Positions 20,301 through 26,590 of a DNA stretch of 64,000 bases are shown here, piece after piece. Both the position numbers and the translations under genes were made by a program. Location of the stretch: contig JAAWWF010000004.1 in NCBI GenBank assembly GCA_021404565.1, forward strand, positions 339,448 through 403,447, given 5' to 3'. Within the stretch, counting starts at the first letter, position 1; each line of letters starts with the position of its first letter. The stretch comes from Roseivirga sp. Its GTDB lineage: Bacteria; Bacteroidota; Bacteroidia; Cytophagales; Cyclobacteriaceae. The notes beneath the pieces are model-generated. The model was not told the origin of the DNA. It did not search any database and was given only the letters and a program-made list of their open reading frames with translations.

Positions 20301-23300
20301 GGATGTTCCAATCTACCGATTTGTTTAATCAGCCACTGGAAGTCTGGGATGTCTCTAATGTTACAGATATGACGACCATGTTCAGTTCAGCAAAAGCCTT
20401 CAATCAACGACTTAACGGTTGGGATGTAAGTAGCGTAACCAAAATGCAGCTTATGTTCCAGCAAGCCGATGCTTTTAACCAGGATCTGAACGACTGGGAT
20501 GTGAGCAATGTGGAGCTTTTTGATCATATGTTTAAGCAAACAGACCTCTTCAATGGTAACATCAGTAACTGGGATGTTTCGTCCGGCTCGGATTTTGAAG
20601 AAATGTTCCAGGAAACGAAAGCATTTAATCAGCCTATTGGTGACTGGAACCTGGCCAAAGCTACTCGTATCAGGCGCATGTTTCAGGAATCTGAAGCCTT
20701 CAATCAGCCACTCGATAACTGGAGATTTCCTATGCTCGAAGAATTAGAGCAGGTCTTTAGAAAGGCAGAAGTTTTTAATCAGGACCTGAATAACTGGGAT
20801 GTAAGTGGCATCACAGACATGCAGGATCTATTTGAAGAAGCAGTTATGTTCAATGGTGATGTGAGCGACTGGGATGTGAGCAATGTGATTGATTTTAGTA
20901 GTGTCTTTAACGAAACACCTTTCAACCAGGACATCAGAGGCTGGGATGTAAGTAGCGGTGAAGACTTTGGCAGCATGTTCGATGAAGCAATCAACTTCAA
21001 TCAGGACCTGAGTGGTTGGAACATGAGTAAGGCAAGCAATATTTCAGGTATGTTTGATGAAGCTGCTACTTTCGATCAGGACCTTTCCGAATGGGATCTG
21101 AGCAACGTGACGAACTTTAGTAGAATGGTCAAGTTGTCAGGGCTTTCGATTGAGAACTATGACGCACTTCTCATATCGCTGGCTGCCCAGGATCTGGTAG
21201 CCAATCAGGAATTTGATGTAGAAAACCTCCGTTACTGTGCCGGAGATGCTGCCCGACAAAGTCTGATCAATAAGGGTTGGGATTTCCGAAATGACGATAC
21301 CAGCTGTACAGCCGAAGTAACCATAGCGGATATATCTGGTAATGAAGATGATGGTGTAATTAGAGTGACATTGGCATTGGATGGCAGGGTAGTTGGTGGA
21401 TTTACAGTTGACGTAACTACAGCTGAGGGTACCGCCATGGCCGGAACAGATTTTTCTGGTACAGACACCCAAAACCTGAGTTTTGACGGGACTGCTGGTG
21501 AAATAAAGGAAATCTTTATCAGCCCAATCGCTGATATTGATGATGAAGAAGACGAAACTGTGCTCATCAGCATGAGCAACCTGGTGACGGGCGCGAACAA
21601 TACTGTAACCATTACCGATGAGGGAATTGTAACTATTCTTGACGATGATAATGACCCACCGGTAGCTACAGGTACCAGTATTTCTGGCTTAGCGCAGGTA
21701 GGACAGACCCTCACTGGAAGTTATAGCTACTCAGATGATGAAAATGACCTTGAAAGTGGCACCACCTTCCAATGGTACACAGGCAATGATGCACCACCGG
21801 CAACCATATATAGTGGTACCACTCTGGAAGATTATGAGTTCCAGCTTCCTGCTGATCAGAGTGGTCAAAATGCCTTCCTGAATATTCTTGACAATGCTGT
21901 ATACACCCAGGATTTCATCACCGGAAATTCTGACGACATTTCTGCTAACGTTGATGTGGTCTTTGGTTTGGGCATTGGCTTCGGGGCATACCCCATCAGC
22001 TATTATGATTCTGATGTGAATAACCTTGATGGCTTCGATTCCAAAAATGCTACGAAAATGGCATTGACAAGTCTTACGCCAACTGATCTGGCCACTATTG
22101 TTACTGGTGAGGATGTCATATCATTGATTGAAGGCGATGGCCTGACACTGGTTGAAAACAGAGTTGAACTGGCAGGTGGTGGAGATGGAGTAGGTCTGGT
22201 GATTGCTTTTGAGTTGACAGAGAGCCGTGGAAGCACAAGAGGACTCATTGAGATCGCTTCCGTAGATCAATCTAATCAGACGTTGACTGTTAATATATAT
22301 ATCGGCTCCACGGGCAATCAACTGGTACCCATCAGTGGTGCAACCAGTACTACGCTTACACTGACTGAAGACCTGATCGGTGAGAATGTTATTTTCGGAG
22401 TTACACCATCCAATATTGAAAGCACAGGTCTGGAAAGCACATCTGACCTGGTCGGCCCTGTTCAGGGGTTGCCGGTTATAAGCTTTGCAAATGCCGCTGC
22501 AAGTAACCCTGAATCCATTACCAATGTGAGTATTGAGGTGACTCAGGACATGGCGGGTTTGGTGCCTTCTTCTATTGACTATGCCATAACCGGTACAGCT
22601 TCAGGGGGAGGAACAGATTATACATTGGCCTCTGGTACGCTGAATTTCGGAGCGGGAGATGTCAGTAAGAATATTGATCTTACTGTTGTTGACGATGCTT
22701 TGATCGAGGAAGATGAGACCGTGATCATTACCTTATCCAACCCGCAGGAGTCTAGCCTGGGGACGCAAGCTGTATTTAGCTACACTATTGCGAATAATGA
22801 TGCCCTCGTTACCATTGAAGATGTAAGTCAGTTTGAAGATGGAGAATCCTTTTTGGTCACCGCGACCCTGGAAGGAAATGTAACAGGTGGTTTTTCAGTA
22901 GATGTATCTACAGCCGATGGTACGGCCACCGTAGCAGACAATGACTATGATGCAGTTGCCGGACAAACCCTGAGCTTCAGCGGCACAGACGGTGAAACCC
23001 AAACTTTCGATATCAGTCCAGGATTCGATAGCAAACTCGAAGCTAATGAAACGTTTAGTGTTTACATAAGCAACCTGGCAGGTACAAATGCCACGGTGGT
23101 GATTTCGGATGAGGCCACGCTTACCATCACCAACGATGACACTGCGGCTATTACCATGGCCGATGCCTCAGGCAATGAAGGTGACGGGGCCATTACGCTA
23201 ACGGCTACACTGGATAACGCTGTACAGGATGGGTTTACTGTAGAGGTTTCAACAGCAGATGGTACTGCTACGGTGGCCAATAGTGATTACACAGCCATCG

Positions 23301-24391
23301 CTGGTCAAACCCTGACTTTTACAGGCACAGTGGGAGAGACTCAAATTTTCACCGTAATTCCGACCAATGATTTGGTGATTGAGTCAGACGAAACACTGAC
23401 AGTTAGCCTATCTGGCTTGAGTACTACATTGGGAGTAGATATCAGTGATGTTGCTACAGTCACTATTACGAATGACGATTTCAATAATGCACCTTCAGAT
23501 ATCAGCTTAAGCACCGGTAGCATCGCTGAGAACAATGCGCTCGATGCGACCATTGGCGCTTTAACTACCACAGACCTGGATGCGGGAGATACCCATAGTT
23601 ATAGCCTGGTGGCCGGAACAGGAGATATTGACAATGCAGATTTTGTAATTGATGGCACTGATCTAAAGGTCAATAATGCATCTTTCAATTTTGAAGATCA
23701 GGCCATCTATAATATCAGACTGCAAACGGATGATGGTAAGGGAGGCACTTTTTCCAAAACTTTCACCATTAGTGTTACCAACACGAACGAAACCCCATTT
23801 GCCCTCAGCCTCAGCAATACAACCATTGATGAAGCTGATGAAGCACAGGAGGTTGGAGGATTTATGACCCTCGATCCGGATAACGGAGATACTTTCTCCT
23901 ACGCACTGATTTCCGGCACCGGAGATACGGATAATGCCGAGTTCGAAATCAGTGGCGCCACGCTCCGAACGGCCGGATTAATCAATTTTGAAGCAGGGGC
24001 TACCCGCTCCATTTTGGTACGGGTAACGGATGGAGGAGGACTCACTTTTGACCAGACCTTTACCATAAATATCGAAGAGGTAGTGGTAGAACCCTTGAGA
24101 GAGTTCACTACCAATACTCCCGGAGCTGATGTCAAAAACGTGTTCTCGCCAAATGGAGATGGTGTAAATGAAACCTGGGTTATTGAAGATTTGCTCGATA
24201 ACCCTATCAACGAAGTGAAGGTCTTTGCCCAGGGAGGTAAGCTCATCTATAGCAAGGTGAACTATCGAAACGACTGGGATGGCACTTTCAAAAACGAACC
24301 GGTACCTGATGGTACCTATTACTATGAGATCAACATCTATAATGGCGATCGCATCATTAAAGGCTTCCTTACCATTATCAGAAACCGATAA
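14372..24391 (+). CDS. Giant secreted DUF285/BspA-like repeat protein with Calx-beta domains and T9SS type B tail
   Basis: The frame opens at a GTG at 14366, but the ATG at 14372 is the natural start; 3339 residues. The signal peptide has an unusually long polar start before its hydrophobic core (IGVLIFLMISASAYAQ). Four large modules follow, beginning near residues 40, 569, 1170 and 1759. Each has a PKD-like start (DWGDGNTDTDQTGDATHTY type), a run of 25-residue DUF285 repeats (about 9, 12, 11 and 15; consensus FNQDISGWDVSNVTDMSGMF), a cap (YCSSETDRQSL type) and a Calx-beta domain. Then come three more Calx-beta domains (about 2700-3036), two cadherin-like domains (3040-3236) and a CHU_C/type B sorting tail (VFSPNGDGVNETWVIEDL). 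It is a probable SprB-like surface adhesin. The SprF-like partner gene starts 12 bases later. Confidence 0.93.
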   Translation: MRIKMLLNNVIPQPPGSLLGRGIGVLIFLMISASAYAQGEFVTIWETTSANQEIVIPTTGAGYNYTVDWGDGNTDTDQTGDATHTYASSGRHQIKITGAFPRIYMTGSSFTNRTRLKEVKQWGFNLWESMESAFAGTPDMSVTAQDSPNLALVTSMESMFEEATGLTSEDFNAWNTASVTTFKNIFKKASNFRGQIGSWNTSNVTDMSFAFEQATNFSSTIGDWDVSNVTTMEAMFRGISFNNRNRISDSRMGDWDVSSVTTMKEMFKYTNYGGDLNNWNVSKVTDMSEMFSNTFYGKNLDKWDVSSVEIMKGMFENNGRFNHLISTWNVSKVTDMSDMFKFATKFNQDISGWNTAAVTTMEDMFSGATAFDQSLAGLALTNVTTIDDMLDNSGISQANYDFTLTGWAGQTVPNGLTLGANGLEYCSSETDRQSLINDDGWTIDDDSKLCNATLTFTDIKVNEDGGAFDMTLTLDAFVDGGLTVEVSTADGSASSGTDYTALTAEVLTFVGTAGETQTISVVPTADTQEESDETINLSMANLVTNTSLNNVNISDGGTITILDDETEASLFITTWTTTTTSQEITIPTMGTGYDYQIDWGDGTVELNQTGNAAHTYTLADDYQVKIIGSFPGIHLAEGTAENAALLKSIDQWGTNEWQSMEGAFSGAVNMVMNAIDNPNLNSVTSMKEMFKDCKSFNGIIGEWNTSNIQNMEGVFDGAESFNQGIQDWSTYNVNTARRMFANAKAFNQHLEYWFSSEDRPITDLSEMFAGATSFNRNVDNWEVSTVTDLSGMFKDAEAFNRDISEWNVESVTDFSGMFSGTAGFNQNIGSWNVSAATTLVSMFEAAAVFDHDISGWNVENVTDMAAMFKNAMAFNQPLNAWNMNKVTSLAGMFEGAVLFNRPLSGWSLSVLVDINALFKGAQAFDQDLSTWTTTNVTNMREAFSGADAFNQDISGWNVANVTDMSGMFSEADAFDQNLGGWDIDMVTTMANMFDNAGLSDNNYDATLIAWSVKNVQNDVMLGAEGVKYCGSTTARQSLIDDHSWSFVGDTAGCVASVAVTDVRGNEDDGTITVILMLNEAVNGGFSVDLTTVDGTATAGADYTALAAETITFAGTAGEVQTVAINITEDTDSEDDETITINIGNLVTDAGNEVTIAENVTATIVNDDDESAFFIMTWETTTTDEEMIIPTNGGGNDYRVDWGDGLVDTHQTGDATHTYATPGVHTVKIIGAFPWIFFSEQDEDGGDLGLKLRSIEQWGTNPWQTMEGAFEGASNMVINATDAPDLSQVIRMDQMFSDCHALTNEDFSNWDVSNVQNMEELFIRANNFNGNISTWNTANVISMERMFEDAFMFQGDISSWNVSNVTIMRDMFKLTNDAEDNGDIHRFNGDITGWDVSNVVDFHGMFYSNDAFNQPIGVWDVSAAEDMEEMFFGADAINQPLNDWDVSNVTNMADMFDNADAFNQPLDQWDVSNVTDMTDMFKSTDAFNQDISTWDVSSVTDMAEMFENANAFNQDISVWDVSNVRDMEQMFRGADVFNQNISVWDVSNVTNLEGMFDGALAFDQNLGTWNMTGVNNLKDFFNESGMSQASYDATLISWAAQAIGSEELTVGADGLFYCEGSEARTFLEDEYDWSFSGDSQGCMATVTISDGATNEDDGNLFFLLELDREVIGGFSVDLTTTDGTAMAGTDYTALTNFTVNFEGLAGEQKAILIPLTADATVEADKTFTIVMSNLVIGAGNNVDITDEATGTIIDDDDPTAFFITKWTTTRDDFTVTLPTSGEGYNYRVDWGDGAVDTNVTGDTQHVYATAGEYTVTIFGAFPRIYTYSFESSPPPITSIDQWGSNPWTTMEGAFARLPFALTINATDVPNLSNVTSISEMFSDTDLGNPDLTTWDVSNVIDMTGLFSSSDFNGDITSWDVSNVTDMSGMFSSTGNFNQDISGWDVSNIISMESMFSNADAFNIDISSWDVSNVTSMKGMFQSTDLFNQPLEVWDVSNVTDMTTMFSSAKAFNQRLNGWDVSSVTKMQLMFQQADAFNQDLNDWDVSNVELFDHMFKQTDLFNGNISNWDVSSGSDFEEMFQETKAFNQPIGDWNLAKATRIRRMFQESEAFNQPLDNWRFPMLEELEQVFRKAEVFNQDLNNWDVSGITDMQDLFEEAVMFNGDVSDWDVSNVIDFSSVFNETPFNQDIRGWDVSSGEDFGSMFDEAINFNQDLSGWNMSKASNISGMFDEAATFDQDLSEWDLSNVTNFSRMVKLSGLSIENYDALLISLAAQDLVANQEFDVENLRYCAGDAARQSLINKGWDFRNDDTSCTAEVTIADISGNEDDGVIRVTLALDGRVVGGFTVDVTTAEGTAMAGTDFSGTDTQNLSFDGTAGEIKEIFISPIADIDDEEDETVLISMSNLVTGANNTVTITDEGIVTILDDDNDPPVATGTSISGLAQVGQTLTGSYSYSDDENDLESGTTFQWYTGNDAPPATIYSGTTLEDYEFQLPADQSGQNAFLNILDNAVYTQDFITGNSDDISANVDVVFGLGIGFGAYPISYYDSDVNNLDGFDSKNATKMALTSLTPTDLATIVTGEDVISLIEGDGLTLVENRVELAGGGDGVGLVIAFELTESRGSTRGLIEIASVDQSNQTLTVNIYIGSTGNQLVPISGATSTTLTLTEDLIGENVIFGVTPSNIESTGLESTSDLVGPVQGLPVISFANAAASNPESITNVSIEVTQDMAGLVPSSIDYAITGTASGGGTDYTLASGTLNFGAGDVSKNIDLTVVDDALIEEDETVIITLSNPQESSLGTQAVFSYTIANNDALVTIEDVSQFEDGESFLVTATLEGNVTGGFSVDVSTADGTATVADNDYDAVAGQTLSFSGTDGETQTFDISPGFDSKLEANETFSVYISNLAGTNATVVISDEATLTITNDDTAAITMADASGNEGDGAITLTATLDNAVQDGFTVEVSTADGTATVANSDYTAIAGQTLTFTGTVGETQIFTVIPTNDLVIESDETLTVSLSGLSTTLGVDISDVATVTITNDDFNNAPSDISLSTGSIAENNALDATIGALTTTDLDAGDTHSYSLVAGTGDIDNADFVIDGTDLKVNNASFNFEDQAIYNIRLQTDDGKGGTFSKTFTISVTNTNETPFALSLSNTTIDEADEAQEVGGFMTLDPDNGDTFSYALISGTGDTDNAEFEISGATLRTAGLINFEAGATRSILVRVTDGGGLTFDQTFTINIEEVVVEPLREFTTNTPGADVKNVFSPNGDGVNETWVIEDLLDNPINEVKVFAQGGKLIYSKVNYRNDWDGTFKNEPVPDGTYYYEINIYNGDRIIKGFLTIIRNR

Positions 24392-24403
24392 ATCAATAAA
24401 GTC

Positions 24404-26032
24404 ATGCAAAAGCAAATGAAAAATCTTTACGTAAAATTCGTAGCTATCTTCATCCTGACTTTGTTGGTCAGTGAAGTAAGAGCACAGCAAGTGCCCTTGT
24501 TCAATCAGTATTACTATGCTGGAAACATTGCCTACCCATCCAGCAATGTATTTGAAGAAAACCGGTATCTGCATCTGGTGTTCAGAGATCAGTTTGGAGG
24601 GTTAATCGGTTCTCCCAAAAACTTCGCGCTGTCTTATAATGGAGCAGTCAGAGGCAGAACGGCATTCAGTGCCAACATCACCACAGCCGATATTGGCTTT
24701 ACCAGCCAGGTGAAAATCTCAGGCGGTATTGGGTATAAGCTCTTAGGGGAAGGTAATGACGGTTTGTCCTTGGGAACTCAGGTAGGGCTTTCCTTCTTCA
24801 GTCTTAATGAAGACAGGGTCAATCCTGAAAATCCGGTTGACAACGTGCTGATTGACTTGTTAGGGCAGAACGGAAGCTCTCTGAGTTTTGACTTCACAGC
24901 AAGTTATCGCAGAGGTAAATTGGGAATTGATATAGCCGTACCTACGGTGATTAACGAAAGCCTTTCAGACGATGCCTATATACAGATCAATGACGACAAC
25001 GTACCGGATTTTATCGGTGGAGCTCGTTATGAATTCAGCATTAACCCGGACCTCACGTTTACTCCATATGTCGGGGTACGATTGAGAGAAACCATTGGTG
25101 CAGAGGTTGATGTAATGAGTGAGATACAATTCAGAGATAAATTCAGAGCCACTCTTGGATACCGCGATAATTATGGCGTAACCGCGGGAGTGGGAGTACA
25201 GTTACTGCCAAAACTCCTCTTTACCTATAACTACGATTTCGGGCAAAAGGACGCACCATTCCTGGCAGATGGTTTTAATGAGTTTGGGCTGCATCTCCAA
25301 CTCAATAAAAAAGAAGACCGTGAGGATGCCTGCATTGCTGAAGGGAAGGCTGTGGTAGAGAAGATCATACAAGACAGAATCTTTGATGAAAACCTGGTGA
25401 ACCCTGAAGACAAGGCCAATGCACTCTGCTACCTGAGTAGTCTGGAAGAAGGCAAGCGCAAGGAAATGAATCTGAAAGCCGAAGAAGCCTACAAGGCGCT
25501 TTTCCTTAAGATCAAACAGGAGGAAATGGACAAACAGGAGGCAGCACGTGTAGCTGCTTTAGCTGCAGAGAAAGAAAGAAAAGAAGCCGAAACAAAGGCA
25601 GAACTAGAACGTCCTGCCGAGATAGAGAGATTGAGACTGCGAGAATTGGATAGACTAGCCAGGCTGGAAGAAGAAAAGATTGAAAAGGCATTGTCTCTGG
25701 CTCAGGAATCTATCGCCTTTAACTCCGGGAGTGCTACGCTTACTGAAAGTTCCTTTGCCGCATTAGATGCTTTAGCGACACTAATGAAGGAGAATGCAGG
25801 AATATTGCTGAAACTATCAGGGTATACCGATAGTAGTGGTAATGCGGCAACCAACCTACGTCTATCAAAAGATCGTGCAGCCGCTGTAAAAAGCTATATC
25901 GTTTCTCAGGGTATTGCAGAAGGCAGATTGGAAGCTGAAGGCTATGGCATCAGTAATCCGCGGGCCGATAACAGTACGGCAGAAGGTAGAGCACTGAACA
26001 GGAGGGTAGAAATGGAAATTGTAAGAAATTAA
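24404..26032 (+). CDS. PorP/SprF-type T9SS outer-membrane protein fused to an OmpA domain
   Basis: A 542-residue protein starting at the ATG at 24404 (an in-frame ATG at 24416 also works). After the signal peptide (to about residue 28), the PorP/SprF pattern VPLFNQYYYAGNIAYPS opens a beta-barrel of about 270 residues. A charged coiled coil (about 350-430, rich in EKERKEAE) links to a C-terminal OmpA domain (IAFNSGSATLTESS, LSGYTDSSGNAATNLRLSKDRA, GYGISNPRADN), which binds peptidoglycan. SprF-type proteins next to type B sorting-domain genes are known from Flavobacterium gliding work to be needed for export of the neighbouring giant protein, and the 12-base spacing here fits that. The OmpA fusion may anchor the complex to the cell wall. 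Confidence 0.9.
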   Translation: MQKQMKNLYVKFVAIFILTLLVSEVRAQQVPLFNQYYYAGNIAYPSSNVFEENRYLHLVFRDQFGGLIGSPKNFALSYNGAVRGRTAFSANITTADIGFTSQVKISGGIGYKLLGEGNDGLSLGTQVGLSFFSLNEDRVNPENPVDNVLIDLLGQNGSSLSFDFTASYRRGKLGIDIAVPTVINESLSDDAYIQINDDNVPDFIGGARYEFSINPDLTFTPYVGVRLRETIGAEVDVMSEIQFRDKFRATLGYRDNYGVTAGVGVQLLPKLLFTYNYDFGQKDAPFLADGFNEFGLHLQLNKKEDREDACIAEGKAVVEKIIQDRIFDENLVNPEDKANALCYLSSLEEGKRKEMNLKAEEAYKALFLKIKQEEMDKQEAARVAALAAEKERKEAETKAELERPAEIERLRLRELDRLARLEEEKIEKALSLAQESIAFNSGSATLTESSFAALDALATLMKENAGILLKLSGYTDSSGNAATNLRLSKDRAAAVKSYIVSQGIAEGRLEAEGYGISNPRADNSTAEGRALNRRVEMEIVRN

Positions 26033-26112
26033 TCTTGATCAGGAAACCTGCTCTCAGACTCCTGATTAAATGACATGTTGATGGCTATTTGGTTGAGATA
26101 TATAGTCAAGAG

Positions 26113-26149
26113 AAAGGTCGCCAGATGGGCGGCCTTTCGTCTTTTATTT
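26113..26149 (+). terminator. Terminator of the giant adhesin-SprF operon
   Basis: AAAGGTCGCC (26113-26122) and GGCGGCCTTT (26128-26137) pair over 10 bp with one G-T wobble around a 5-base loop, followed by CGTCTTTTATTT. It lies 81 bases after the stop of the OmpA-fusion gene. Confidence 0.85.
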
Positions 26150-26189
26150 AGCCGGCCTTTAAGTAATCGCTCGGAAGCTTTCCGAAGCG
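26148..26189 (-). pseudogene. Remnant of the 3' end of a hybrid two-component regulator gene
   Basis: Read on the minus strand, these 42 bases encode RFGKLPSDYLKAG and a stop. The intact regulator at 32444 ends RFGKLPGDYLKAS. Several differences are silent third-position changes, as expected if it once was a real coding copy. Upstream (to the right) the similarity stops abruptly. I infer the tail of a lost paralogue or the footprint of a duplication. Confidence 0.75.
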
Positions 26190-26284
26190 TTTTTATCGTG
26201 GACACTGTATTGATAACGCTAATTCAGCACATGTGATGATCAGAAACGAATAAACCTCCCTCAATACCAGAGAACAATTTGACA

Positions 26285-26314
26285 TTCAGAACAAAAATCC
26301 CACGATTCAGAACA
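26285..26314. promoter_or_regulatory. Distal operator pair, TTCAGAACA-N12-TTCAGAACA, second adhesin gene
   Basis: Exact boxes at 26285-26293 and 26306-26314, direct repeats 21 bp apart. The first 17 bases of the site equal those at 14007. It lies 200 bp (about 19 helical turns) before the proximal pair. Confidence 0.72.
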
Positions 26315-26484
26315 AAAAGAAGGACTGTATCACATTCATGGCTATGTTTGAGTCAAAGTCGTAATTACCTCTGGCGACATTCCCCATATACCACCTGGGT
26401 AATTCTGGGTAGCCTACTCCAAATAGTTCCTTTTGTCCGAAGCGGCAGAATCCTGGCTCCGGGCTAAATAATCCACAACCCCAT

Positions 26485-26514
26485 TTCAGAACAAGAAACC
26501 TGTAGTTGAGAACA
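26485..26514. promoter_or_regulatory. Proximal operator pair, TTCAGAACA-N12-TTGAGAACA, second adhesin gene
   Basis: Boxes at 26485-26493 and 26506-26514 (one mismatch) repeat at 21 bp. The pair ends 77 bases before the ATG at 26591 and directly abuts the predicted promoter, as for a site that recruits RNA polymerase. Confidence 0.7.
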
Positions 26515-26518
26515 TATT

Positions 26519-26549
26519 TTTTCATGCGACAATCACAGGACTAATTTTG
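26519..26549 (+). promoter_or_regulatory. Predicted promoter of the second adhesin gene
   Basis: TTTT (26519-26522), a 19-base spacer and TAATTTTG (26542-26549) resemble the Bacteroidota consensus TTTG-N19-TAnnTTTG. The -7 match is full; the -33 match is three of four, as expected of a promoter that needs an activator. The operator pair at 26485 lies immediately upstream. Confidence 0.5.
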
Positions 26550-26590
26550 CCTGCGAATGTCAAAACATCAAAAAAACGACAAACGCTATT

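Larger units (their letters stand above)
26076..26189. repeat. 114-bp direct repeat, left copy
   Basis: This stretch matches 32372-32485 at the constant offset of 6296 bp with about six to eight mismatches and no gaps. It contains a terminator hairpin and the last 14 codons of a hybrid-regulator gene on the minus strand. The two copies bracket the second giant gene and its operators. Confidence 0.9.

Noticed and set aside
14680..24574. Many long open frames on the minus strand inside the giant gene, including frames of 110-198 codons
   Set aside because: They mirror the repeat and strong codon pattern of the sense gene, have no signal peptides or domains, and recur at the same place in each module, as shadows do.
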